Shown in pieces: positions 36,101 through 46,284 of a DNA stretch of 64,000 nucleotides. The notes beneath the pieces were generated by a model. It ran no database searches and was not told where the DNA came from. It saw nothing but the letters and a program-made list of their open reading frames with translations. The stretch is from Rhabditoides inermis (lineage: Eukaryota > Nematoda > Chromadorea > Rhabditida > Rhabditidae): positions 1-64,000 of the forward strand of contig CAWZYM010000375.1 in NCBI GenBank assembly GCA_963966185.1, in the 5' to 3' direction. Position 1 is the stretch's first letter; each line of letters starts with the position of its first letter. The translations under genes and the position numbers were made by a program.

Positions 36101-39100
36101 GAACTGCAAGTAGTCTATAAACATTTTGAATCGCATTTGCGAAATATGTGTCGTGTAAGTGCCTCTCGATGTGGACACAAACAGTTCTTTTCCATTACAA
36201 ATGCTATGAAAGTGTCGGATTTTCTTCGCACCATTCCTAATTGTAATCTATCTATGTATTGTGCTGATTTTGCTAGTTTGTTTACTAATCTGTCTCATGA
36301 CCTTATTCTACAGAAAATGAAAACTTTGATTAGTATGTGTTTCATGAACAGTGGAAAACAAAACACTTGCATCACATCTGCTAAGTATTCCACTTATACT
36401 AATGATCCAGTCATGTCTTCGTCAGACAAGACAATTTTCTCTCCCAATGACATCTATAAAAAACGGAATTCCTAGTAAAGAATGCATATGCACAGTATGG
36501 CTCATTTATTTTCAAACAGGAGAAAGGCGTCCCCCAAGGCGGGAATGCCAGCCCTCTCCTCGCGTCTCTGACTCTCAGTGTTTTGGAATATGAGTACAGT
36601 ATACGTAAGCCTACTATTTGCAAGAATCCGAAATTCCAGGTGTTCAGATATGTTGATGATATTTTGATTTTCTATGAGAAGAATTCGGATCTCTCTTCAT
36701 TTCTGAAAGCCTATAATCCTAGCAAATTGAAGTTGGAACAAACCAATTCATCTGTCAACGAAGCACATTTTCTTGATATTTCCATCACGTTTGATAGTAA
36801 GTGGAACGTCACTCTTTATAATAAGACCGATGATTACTCGTTCAATGTGCATCGATTCACTCACAGTGAAAGTACTACTAGTCGACAAATTTGTTATGGT
36901 AATTTAAAGTCAGAAACACTTCGCATTGTTCGTAATTGTACTGATGTACCCACTATGCTTGTCAAACTCGAAAGTCTATTTGTTACGTTTTGTAATCTAG
37001 GTTTCAAAGCTACAACGGTCAAATCTGTTCTCCTTAAATATTGTTTCCGTAAACGTGATATCCGCACTTCTCTTAATTTGTTCAATTCTACTAATCGCAA
37101 GAAACTTATTGATACTGTCTATAGGTTTTAATACCTTCCGCAGATTTTGTTTGTTTGTTTGTTTTCTTCCTAATTTCTCATTCATCTCTATGTTTCAGGT
37201 CTTCCCTATTACATGTAATTTTACAGTCTCGCTTTTATGTTCACCACTGCGGTCCTGCACTGATGATGCCTCAGCAGGCAGTAGACCCCCCGCAGTGGTC
37301 GCTATCAGATAGTACTTTTAGTAGTCAACTAGTCTTCAAATAATTCTACCTGTAAGCCTGTCTGCAGGTTAAAGGGTCGAAACAGAATTCCGTCATGTGT
37401 CTAGCTATTATGTTCTACTATCTGTTCTCCTATCTACTTTGAAAAACCCTCATTGTTTGTTTGTTTGTTCGTTTGTTTGTTCGTTCGTTTGTTTGTTTGT
37501 TCGTTTGTTTGTTCGTTTGTTTGTTCGTTTCTGATCAACAAACAAACGACGTGTACTTTGTTCGCTACTTTCCTTTCGTCCGCTGTGGCCCTGCACTGAT
37601 GAGCGTTCAGGCAGTAGGCCCACCACAGTGGATGTTCTTATTTCGATTCTATTATTTAGTCAGTAACTCTAGATATAGTACGTTGATGTAGCCTGTCTGC
37701 AGGATAATGGGCCGAAACAGGGATTCTGTTTCTTATTTATTTGTGAACTACTTTATCTGCTTTGTCAATTCCTCATTGTTTGTTTGTTTGTTCGTTCGTT
37801 TGTTTGTTTGTTTGTTTGTTTGTTTGTTCGTTTGTTTGTTCGTTTGTTTGTTCGTTTGTTTGTTTGGTCGAAACAGGGTTCCGTCGTGTGTCTAGCTATT
37901 ATGTTCTACTATCTGTTCTCCTATCTACTTTGAAAAAACCTCATTGTTTGTTCTTGTTGTTGTTCTCGCAACGGAATTGTAACAACATTTCGCGCAGAGT
38001 GAGTGTGTATTTTGGATGTGAAACGTGTTGTAGCGGGGTTCTGTGACATGTGAAATATTGGTATGCGACGCGAGAGTTTTCGCCAGCAAAACATCCGTTT
38101 TATGCGCGAGATTGTGGATTGACTTTTTAATTTTTTGAACAGATCACAATGTGCTTTTCGTAAAAAAATTGTTTTGGAATGTTTCTTTTTTTATAATAAA
38201 TATTAAAATTTACATCATATTTTCCAGATCTACCCGTTCGTTCCGTTTCTCATGACCGCCCTCCAATTCATATTCTACATCGGATGGATGAAGGTGAATT
38301 TTTGAATCATTTCTTTCATTATGATACAATGTATTGAGATACCAAAATGAAGTTCGGTGAATATTTTATTGTTTAGATAATTGTAGCATTATTATTTTAG
38401 TCCTTAACCTCTCGGAGTCGCGCCTACGGCGCTCCTCCTCCTGGTATGCGAGGATGTTTTCGCAATCACATGCCCTCGCTGAAGAAAGTGCAAACCCGGC
38501 GTGTTTCACATGCTGGCGGCGGCTGGGCTATATAAGCGGCGCATGAGCGTCACTTACAGACAGACGGACGGACAGGCCGTTTTCTAAATATTAGGATGAT
38601 GACAAACGACATTGTTGTCACATCGTGCAAGATCATTTTGTTTCATGAGTGAAGCGTATGGTTCAAGATGGGAGTTCCTATTTTAAATAAGTGTTGTTTA
38701 ATCTGATTGTATGAAACATTCATATGTTATTGTTCTGTTCACGCAGTCCAATACACCGTACGCTTATAATCTACCGTTTTCTTTTCAACATACCGTACCC
38801 TCTCAGGTGGCCGAGTCTCTCATGAACCCAATGGGAGAGGACGACGACGACTTTGAGTGTAACTTCCTCGTCGACAGGAATCTCTCGGTGGGTACGGTAC
38901 TCAGTTCTCAGTAAGATACTAGATACTGTAAGTTTATGAATTACTGTAATTAGCAATTTGATTACTGTCGAGTATTATCGTACTCATCCCAGGTTGGTCT
39001 CGCGCTGGTCGACGACTTGTATGGTGACATACCGCAACAGGTGAGAGGAGGGGGGGGGGAAGGGGGAGCAAGAAGAAAAGGAAGAGAAGTATATATAGTT

Positions 39101-42100
39101 CTATGTTCGCAATAAGTTGCGCGCGGTGGGGTAGATCAGAGAAAGACGGAGAGTCAGATCTTGGCAATAGCGCGCTAAACAAGAGAGGCAGACGGTTATG
39201 GCACCGTATTTCGAACTGCAAGCGAGGTAGAACTAAAACTATCGCTCTGACGCCGAAGGATACGAGAGAGAGAGAGAGAGAGTCATGTTCATGTATCATG
39301 TTGTCATGTATACGTTTCACGTATTGCATATGCCTCTTTACGTTTGTCTGATACAATGCACGTTTTTCCGCTGACCACTTCCCACTATATATTCGTTTGC
39401 AAAAAAAACTTCGAAACGAGGGAGAGATAGACAAACAGAGAAAAAGAAATAGAGAGACAAACAGACAGGCACAGACAGACAGAGAGAGAGATATAGAGTG
39501 TGAGAGAGAGAGATAGAGATAGATATACAGACATACAGAAATTCACCCCTCCCGGATGTAGGACGTTCCCTCCACAATTTTTAGTTTGAGTGCAAAGGAC
39601 GATTCCTCCACCACCATGAACGATTCCTCCACCTACCATGAACGATCCCTCCACTTTGATAGGACGTTCCCTCCACTTTAAATTTAGGCGTTTCACTTCT
39701 AATGTGTGACGTTTGAACGTTCTAATACATTATTTAGCCATAAATAATGCTCGTAATAATGCCTAGAAACTTTTAAAATGTTTGCTCATAGTCACGGTTA
39801 TCACTCATCTCTTTCCTTCCACAAAGAGCCATGCACGAGCCAACCTGAAGACATACATTCTACCACAATGGAACACATCATTCAGCATAACTATTTATTT
39901 AAGTCAGCACTACGTACAAACAATGTAATAATATGCTAGTTTGTAAAGCATCTACATCGGGTTTTTTCAACATGTTAGCCAAATCCCGCTGCCGCATTAC
40001 GATAACATTGTTCAAGTAACGCATCAACACAAGTAGAGAATTTTGTGAATCTTTTCGCGCGTCGTACGGGCTTCGGAATAGAAACTAACATTACCGCACT
40101 TTCTTGCAGCAACTGTATTCTCCAACTTAACTTTTCAACAAATTCAATTAACAAATGATTTCCATAAGTGACTGCATTCTCGGATAATGTTTTACGGTAT
40201 TCTACGGAGCTATAGCACAGCTGTGTGGGTTAACAATATTTAATTTCTACTTTATCAACAAACCAAAAAAACAAGCCTATGGCCTATGGCCCATATCCCA
40301 TATGTAGTTATCTTTCGCGGATTGCTATATGCTAACGAATCACTGCCAGACATGAATCAGGGTTCTATACTGATATCGGATATACCATACTACGATACCC
40401 TTACAATTAGTATCGGACGAACGATTGAACCACACTTAGGAAATTTACATTACTAATCTGAACAATTATGCTACTTTGAAAATATCCTGACCCTTATAGT
40501 ATTATAATCCTATCGTATTCTAAACGGAAACAAGAACGGATTGAAACGCGAACGTCTTTTGTGCATGAAGTCATCATATGATCAAAACATTACTTTGGAA
40601 ATATTTACTAGTGAACAGATTGTCACTAATGGTGTAAGATTAGTTTTAACTTATATAAGTACTTTGATTCTCGTTTATAATAGACTCGCACTTAGCTCAG
40701 GATTTTTCGGTGAAAACATTATCGTGGATTTTGAACATACAGTATACTGAACGAAATGCACAGCAGATTTGTGGTGCTATTCGTATCTCCGTTCCACTGA
40801 CTCTCTCACATCACCACGTGGCGTAAAGGTAACGCTCTCGCTTTGCAAGCAGCGGTTCAAATTTGGCTACACACGCAAAGTTTTGTCAAAATGAAAACAT
40901 CGTCCAACGCGTTCTGATTTTTGTCTAACCACTCTAATGTCTCTCGTGAAAAGAGTGAAACTATACGAGGTGTGAATGTTGTTGTTTGTCTTCATTCTTC
41001 CACTACTCACACTCAGTTCTGATATCTTTCAGACAAACGGGCAGATGAATATTTAACTCATTTTCTATTAATTATGATATCTTCATATCCGTTTTACAAG
41101 TAGCGACATCGCGAATACGATATCGTTTCTCTGGTTGGCTCGCGCATGGGCCATGGCTCCTAATGGAAGGAGAGAGATTTGTGAGATGTGAATCACTAAC
41201 TATGAGCAAACGTGGTGAAAGTTTCTAGGCATTATTGAAGTTCATTATTTATGGCTAAATAATGTATTTGAACATTCAAACGTTACACATTAGATGTGAA
41301 ACGCCTAAATTTAAAGTGGAGGGAACGTCCTAGCAAAGTGGAGGGATCGTTCATGGTAGGTGGAGGAATCGTTCATGCTAGTGAAGGACCATGCAAAAGT
41401 GGAGGACCTTGCAAAAATGGAGGGAACGTCCTACATCCCCCCTCCCCTCATAGACCAAGGACGTGTTCTGGTCGGAGCGTTCTGTGGAGCCGCTCTATTC
41501 TGCCGACACCGCCAACAAGCCCATCTTCCCGCAAGTCGGAAGTGCCGCCCAGTACGAGTGAGTTTGTTTACTAGTTGTGTTTGTTTACTAGTTGTGTTTG
41601 TTTACTTGTTAGTAGTACGAGTCAGTGTGTTTACTTTTGCTAATCTGTTTTGTTGTTGTAAAATTAGTGACTTCTACTTTTCAAACTCGCCGCACAGTAC
41701 GAGTCAGTTTTTTTTTTAATTCACAATTCCGCAATCCACTCACTCCACAGGGAGTGCGTGGGGAGATGGGATTGTTTATTTGTTGCTTGTTTACTAGTCG
41801 AAACGAGTGAGTAGTTTGTTATGTTTGTCAAATTGCATCCATACATATATTGTTGACGTTTACAATTTGCATTTCAAACACAAGTCGTGAAACGTATTAT
41901 CGTTTTTTTTTTCGAGAGAGAGAGAGAGAGAGAGAGAAGGACCGTTTATACTACACAACGCGTCAACTTGACGCGCTGCGTCAAGCGTCAAAAATGACGC
42001 CTCGCGTCAAGAATTTTGACGACTCGCGTCAAGAACTTTGACGCGTCGCGTCAAAATTTGACGCGTTGAGTCAAAGTGACATCACTTTTCCTTTGTTTTT

Positions 42101-45100
42101 TTGACGCCTCGCGTCAAATTTTGACGCGGGGCGTCAAAGTTCTTGACGCGAGGCGTCAAAATTCTTGACGTGACGCGTCAACTTTGACGCTTGACGCAGC
42201 GCGTCAAGTTGACGCGTTGTGTAGTATAAACGGTCCTAGAGAGAGAGAAAAGTTAGTTCGAAAGACTTCCGAATGAATAGCTTCCGTACTATTCCGCTTG
42301 GGTCATCGTATCCGCAACGAGTCATCGCATCCGCACAATCCTATAGTGGGCCCGCAAATGAATTCCCATCTTTTCACGAGAGACATTAGGGTGGTTAGAC
42401 AACGATCAGAACACTTGGGATGATATCGGTTTATCGATTGCAGCCCCGACGTGGACGAGGTGGTGATGATGCCGCACATGGCAGCGGGGGCGGAGGAGGA
42501 CGGGGAGGACGGGGAGGATGGGGACCTGGAGAGCGACCGGCTGCTGCCCAGGGGGGTGTCGGTGAGTGGAGGGGGGAGGGGAGGGTCGGGCACATGCAAC
42601 CTGTCACCTGTCTCCGCCACGAGTTCACGCCAAGCGGTGTGTTTCTAAGGTTGTAGCGGTCAGTCTCTTGCTCTTCGAAACTCCTTCGATACTGACTTCG
42701 AAACGTCTTCGAAACACGACCAAACCGCGTGTTTCGAAGGGGATCAGGCACATCGAACCTGTCACTTGACGAGTTTTTGATGGGTGGTTGTATAGGGGAA
42801 ACAGAATGATCACGAGTATCTTCATCACACCGAGCGGTGTGTTTCCAGCCAGTTTGAGAGAGGTTATGGGAGTGTGGAAGACTATCAGCAGGCGTTGTAG
42901 CGTGGCGCCAGCTGTCGTGGAGTGAGATAGCAAACGTGGGTGCAGAGTGCAGATGATATCGAAGATCGTGAGTAGAGGAAGAGTGTGCTATCTGTCCTGA
43001 CCATGAAGAGAATGAGGCACAGAGTGACTAGTACTAGAGTGACTTCACCGATATCTACTTTTTTTAAAATTTGAAACGTTTTCGATGTTGGAGATACTAC
43101 GTTTCAGAATCAGAAATCAGAATATTTATCTCGAATCAAGTAGCACGGTACAATTATGTAAATTACGGCAAGGTTACGGTAAAATACAGTAATGCAGCGC
43201 CTACTGCGAGTCCCAATAACACGGATTTCGGTAGTCCCGAGGATGCGTACGGGCTATTGGTGGTGCATGTCATCCCCTGCTTGCGGCTTCTGGGGAAGTT
43301 TCGATCTCGGCGGCGGAAAATCCGTGCTTCAACGATCGATCGCGAAGAGACGTCTCCGAAAGTTTCATCGTCTTCGAGGATTCCTCTCCAGTCTCAATGC
43401 CGTAGATGTAGAGAGTAGCAAAAGCGAATACCAGTCCAGTTAGTGTCCTCCGCCGCACAGCATTGTTCAGGGGTCGGGGGAATAATACCCGTTTATTCAT
43501 AGCGTGTGTATCACAAATAATGTTATTCTAATCTGAATCCGATGTTTTGCAGGCCGTGTGGAACTAATGAACATTAGATGTGCATGTTATGTCATTACAA
43601 TCTGTCCTTGGCTGGAACAGTGCGGCGCGAGTCCTGACTGTTCATGGTAGATAGGCGTGAACATCGCGAAGTGGCCAGTTTCGGATGCGAGGCGTGGTAG
43701 AAGATCTTGAAAGACTGCCGCCGCCGATGGTAGGGCTCTCAGAGGGTGAGAGTGGGTTCACGCGCCCCACCGGGAGGTAGTGGAATTCGGTAGAACAATT
43801 GCCCACGAGGGGAATCGAACCAGCGACCGTTCACTTAGCAAGCTGTGACGCTATCCACTTGGCCAACCCGGCCCCATTTCATTGTCAATTATTGAATATA
43901 ATTAGTAATGCCATTATATAAATTGTAGTAAGACGCTCGTCTCACTCTTCATCCATCAGCTAAATACGAAGAACAGTCTTTATTCACCTTCTGATGTTAC
44001 GGCAAGTATGACACTGACTATCTATCAGCTACGTTTCCTTATCTGTCTTCTACTCTCCTATTTACCCGGGTGACAAAATAAACTTTTTTTCAGATCGTCT
44101 CCGTGAACCGCGGCTCGCGCACCGCCCTCGGCAGCCGGGCGAGTCTCGCCAGTAGGAGCAACAGGGGATTCATCGACTCCATCAAGAGCAAGTTCAAGGG
44201 GTACGCCGGCTGTGCTGTCACTCTGTCTCTGTCTCTGTTTCTGTCTCTGTCGGATGTTAGACAGGATCGGAAAAGAATGATTGCCTCTCCTAGCCTATTC
44301 TAACCCATTCTGACTTGATCTTACACTTAGTGGTGCACCATGGTGCCGTTGCTCACCCTTCTCCGGATACGAGTTTGTCTCGTCTAGTTACCCCTTTCAG
44401 TGACCGGAACGACATTGCGAAGATGAACTTCTCGAGCATGTCGCGGCCACACAATCTGGGTATGAGCAAGCAGTCACTCAACGAGAGACCGACCATTGAG
44501 GTGGGGAGAGAGAGAGAGAGAGAAAGAGGGAGAGAGGGGGGGAAGGAGAGAGGGAGATAAAGAGCGGGTCGGAGGGGTGGAGAGGAGCCAGAGACATGGA
44601 CTAGAAATATATGTATGCGTTTGATGTATGTTTCACACAGTGATCATGCCTCAGTCAGGTAACAATGTACAATCACAATAGGAACAATGTACAATCACAA
44701 TACACTTTTCGACAACTGTTTGAAAAAAACACATTATCGTTTGCATAAATTCTCCTAAATTGATTGATGTAATACGGTAAACAAATGATCTTTTTGCACT
44801 GTTAAATTAAATAAATTTGTGACCTGCGTTCACACTAGTTGCGAACAAGACACACGTTTTCCTGAATCATTATGTAATGAATTCTTAAGTGATCAATATG
44901 AATTGCGAATAAGAAATAAGATGTACAAACAAGTTTCCTATTTATCATTTATCGATTGATTATTGATTTGTCTCATCAGGTGATCGGCGGTTCGTCGATC
45001 GATCTGATGCAGCACAACGTGGAGCACGAGACGCGCGGCGAGCTCCTCACCCCCGATACCGGTGAGTGCTGTTATTGATTTATGGATTGATGATCGATTT

Positions 45101-46284
45101 ATCGATTTATTATAGACTTATCGTTTTGCTTTGCTTTTATCATTTTATGATTTTCAGAGCTGTCCATAGAGTCGGTAGAATACGACGGTACGGAGCGTGT
45201 GGAATTTGATGAAGTGTTTTCGTGAAGAACTAACCAGCGTGAAGTGGATTCCTATGGATATATTCGAGTATTTGATTTATTGATTGAATATCGATTGATT
45301 GCAGACCTGTCCCCGATGACACCCACGCGTCGCTCCCCTCTCGCCCCCATGGAGCTCACCTCGGTGCCGGAAGAGGACGAGGAGAACCAACGCACACGGG
45401 TACGGTAGTTTCGGTGGTACTGTACTTTGGGGGAAGGGTACGGTAGCTGTGAAAAGGTACTATTGATTAGCGATGATACTTTCGATAAGCTAGCTGATCG
45501 ACAGTGTGATGCTTAAAGGTAGTGTACCCTCTGAATCCCATATTAAAAATTATCACGAATGTATTATCAATGCCTTTCAGAAATATTTTCATGCCGTTTG
45601 TGGTTGTTTGTGATGAAAAATAATGAATTTAAATCTATCAAATTTTATTTAAATCTAACATAATACGCATATTTACGCAACGATATGAGTTATGATTTTT
45701 AACAGATCTTACTGCGTTTAGCAGATCGTTTTTCTATCAGCTGTTCCCGCCAAATTCGTAAAAGAAACACATATTAAAATGTTATCCGAAATAAGAATGA
45801 CATAAGAAACAATATAAACACAAAAAAATCAATATAAACACGAAATAAATTGTCTTTAATGAAACAGCCGATAGTGTGGTCAAGTTGTGTAACTTCGTGC
45901 AAGTTGTGCACACACCCCCGAGCTGATTAAGAGTTATTAGATTCTACGATTTCTCACTCCAATTTTCAAATGATTTTTAAAACTAATTTGTTTTAGAATG
46001 TATATTTGCATTATCATAATATACTCATTGAATCGTAAACACACCCAGATTCAGAGGGTACACTACCTTTAACCTACAGTACTCTCTCACTCTGACTGTC
46101 AATAGCATTAGTATGCGGGTGGCAGTATTAGTTATTAGTTTTATTGTACATTGTCTCGTTTCAGGGAAGCGTCGATCTGCGAAAGTGGCGTCAGCAACAG
46201 CGGGAGCAGGAGGAGCGAGAGAGGAGGGAGAAGGAGGAGAAGGAGAAGGAGGAGCGGGAGGGGAAGGATGGAAAAGAGCAGTGA
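28679..46284 (+). CDS. Bestrophin-family chloride channel (N-terminal exon missing)
   Basis: Calcium-activated anion channel family; pentamer in the plasma membrane. Exons: 28679-28723, 28869-28951, 29342-29437, 30278-30316, 30366-30459, 31043-31115, 31169-31232, 31289-31385, 31635-31712, 33179-33274, 38228-38293, 38807-38887, 38993-39040, 41454-41557, 42444-42561, 44094-44200, 44401-44500, 44980-45061, (45158-45187), 45305-45399, 46165-46284. All phases agree: 561 residues without the cassette. Family landmarks are RWRGSVWK, the pore-neck segment [47 protein letters not shown], and the calcium-clasp [11 protein letters not shown] followed by VDRNL. The tail is hydrophilic and ends in a Glu/Lys/Arg-rich helix. 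The starting ATG exon should encode about 20-30 residues; none fits between 28554 and 28678, so it is farther upstream, perhaps beyond the 3.3-kb array. Introns are crowded with mobile elements. Confidence 0.93.
29649..30228. mobile_element. MITE, TIR GGGCCCTTTTATACTCC, in a bestrophin intron
   Basis: The left TTAGGGCCCTTTTATACTCC and following CCG repeats are mirrored exactly at 30200-30228. Likely TA target duplication. Subterminal GCGGCGAGCGG-type repeats occur on both sides of an AT-rich core without coding capacity. Confidence 0.85.
31713..33178. repeat. 1.47-kb polypyrimidine intron
   Basis: Nearly every base of this bestrophin intron is C or T on the plus strand, apart from the A of recurrent CACC motifs. 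The second half holds about three copies of a 150-170 bp higher-order unit (from about 32600). It ends in the acceptor CCCTCCAG. The huge Ser/Leu/Pro reading frames here are not proteins. Confidence 0.95.
33297..33440 (+). ncRNA. Hammerhead-like conserved RNA elements, pseudo-LTR copy 1
   Basis: Contains all three hammerhead core strings: CTGATGA (33313-33319), CCTGTC (33410-33415) and GAAACAGG (33432-33439). Stem I can form between CCTGCA (33307-33312) and TGCAGG (33416-33421), stem III between CCTG and CAGG, and stem II between GACCC (33337-33341) and GGGTC (33427-33431). The strand order is not that of a standard hammerhead, and a 17-nt hairpin-containing insert follows CTGATGA. A separate 9-bp helix CCACTGCGG/CCGCAGTGG (33297-33305 with 33343-33351) would compete. 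Confidence 0.5.
33738..33929 (+). other. Four hairpins with one invariant 12-nt loop
   Basis: Hairpins at 33738-33767, 33772-33795, 33809-33832 and 33900-33929. Stems differ (GCGCTCTCA/TGAGAGCGC, CCTTCC/GGAAGG, TCTTCG/CGAAGA, CCTCTCCCA/TGGGAGAGG), but the loop is TAAGTGATACCT each time (TAAGTGATAACT in the last). They lie in the 5' untranslated part of the Penelope-like element, in sense orientation. Confidence 0.85.
34212..37131 (+). pseudogene. GIY-YIG endonuclease plus reverse transcriptase ORF, frameshifted
   Basis: The protein would nick DNA and copy the element RNA at the target. The frame is open from about 34212 (no clear ATG; CTATTTAGGTGTCC region) to TAG at 36473, then resumes in another frame to TAA at 37131. 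The N-terminal part has Cys pairs ([10 protein letters not shown]), then the GIY-YIG core [18 protein letters not shown] with downstream [10 protein letters not shown] and HFSQAGHS (34558-34725). The RT has a [12 protein letters not shown] finger, motif [16 protein letters not shown] (about 36258-36302), motif [11 protein letters not shown] (about 36525) and motif C YVDD (36649-36660). The break sits in a run of six A at about 36456-36464, between motifs A and B, so it could be a one-base indel in the DNA or in the assembly. The catalytic motifs themselves survive. Confidence 0.85.
37244..37386 (+). ncRNA. Hammerhead-like elements, pseudo-LTR copy 2
   Basis: Second copy with the same CTGATGA, CCTGTC, TGCAGG, GGGTC and GAAACAG strings. 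Nearly identical to copy 1; one change after GAAACAG. Confidence 0.5.
37580..37722 (+). ncRNA. Hammerhead-like elements, divergent copy 3
   Basis: Diverged copy that keeps CCTGCA-CTGATGA, CCTGTC-TGCAGG and GAAACAGG. The stem II strands change together: GGCCC (37617-37621) pairs with GGGCC (37709-37713). The competing helix also changes in a compensating way (CCGCTGTGG/CCACAGTGG). Confidence 0.5.
39556..41436. mobile_element. Foldback-type DNA element next to a bestrophin splice acceptor
   Basis: About 240-bp inverted ends. Left: TAGGACGTTCCCTCCA and what follows to about 39790. Right: the mirror, about 41190 to TGGAGGGAACGTCCTA. Each end contains several GTGGAGGRAWCGTTCAT-like subrepeats. 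Likely TA target duplication. No transposase is seen in the 1.4-kb core. The right end is 18 bp from the acceptor of exon 41454. Confidence 0.8.
40815..40867 (+). repeat. tRNA-like sequence inside the foldback element
   Basis: GTGGCGTAAAGGTAACGC, a CTTTGCAAG anticodon-like arm and GGTTCAAATTT resemble a degenerate tRNA. Short and eroded. Confidence 0.35.
41938..42237. mobile_element. 300-bp palindromic MITE, TIR AGGACCGTTTATACTACAC
   Basis: Ends are perfect inverted repeats of about 50 bp. The interior is made of alternating TTTGACGC and GCGTCAA motifs, so almost the entire element can fold back. It lies within a (GA)n tract, whose two halves flank it, in the bestrophin intron 41558-42443. 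Confidence 0.9.
42560..42930. repeat. Short duplicated intron segment with TTCGAA motifs
   Basis: GGCACAT-AACCTGTCAC and AAGCGGTGTGTTTC/GAGCGGTGTGTTTC occur twice (about 42586-42645 and 42747-42850). The string ACTTCGAAACGTCTTCGAAACACG also appears near 5268, so part of this is a dispersed repeat. Confidence 0.45.
43801..43873 (-). repeat. tRNA-derived SINE head (Ser-like)
   Basis: The minus strand reads TGGCCAAGTGGATAGCG (A box), a CTTGCTAAG anticodon-like arm and GGTTCGATTCC (B box). The surrounding 43640-43800 sequence resembles the body next to 47168-47234. Confidence 0.5.
45158..45187 (+). CDS. 30-nt in-frame cassette exon with alternative readthrough stop
   Basis: TTTTCAG acceptor, 30 nt coding [10 protein letters not shown], then a GTACGG donor. 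Both flanking junctions are phase 1, so inclusion or skipping keeps the bestrophin frame. If the donor is not used the frame runs on 12 codons to TGA at 45223-45225, giving a shorter C-terminus without the charged tail. Confidence 0.45.
45513..46072. mobile_element. MITE with TTAA flanks in the bestrophin intron 45400-46164
   Basis: AGGTAGTGTACCCTCTGAATC at the left is mirrored at the right (GATTCAGAGGGTACACTACCT); both ends are flanked by TTAA. AT-rich core without coding capacity. TTAA targets suggest a piggyBac-like mobiliser. Confidence 0.8.

Larger units (their letters stand above)
33284..37956 (+). mobile_element. Penelope-like retroelement, Naiad-type domain order, in a bestrophin intron
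   Basis: Bounded by direct repeats (pseudo-LTRs) typical of Penelope-like elements: 33284-33530 and 37236-37490, with two more partial copies at 37578-37800 and 37866-37956. It lies in sense orientation in the intron 33275-38227, almost touching the donor. Inside, a GIY-YIG nuclease domain precedes a reverse transcriptase in one ORF. That is the permuted order described for Naiad/Chlamys Penelope-like elements; most Penelope elements have the nuclease at the C-terminus. (TTTG/TTCG)n tracts end each repeat copy. Confidence 0.88.

Noticed and set aside
36351..36593. Separate 80-codon protein inside the Penelope element
   Set aside because: It is the third frame across the frameshift region; RT motif B is read in the frame that continues to 37131.
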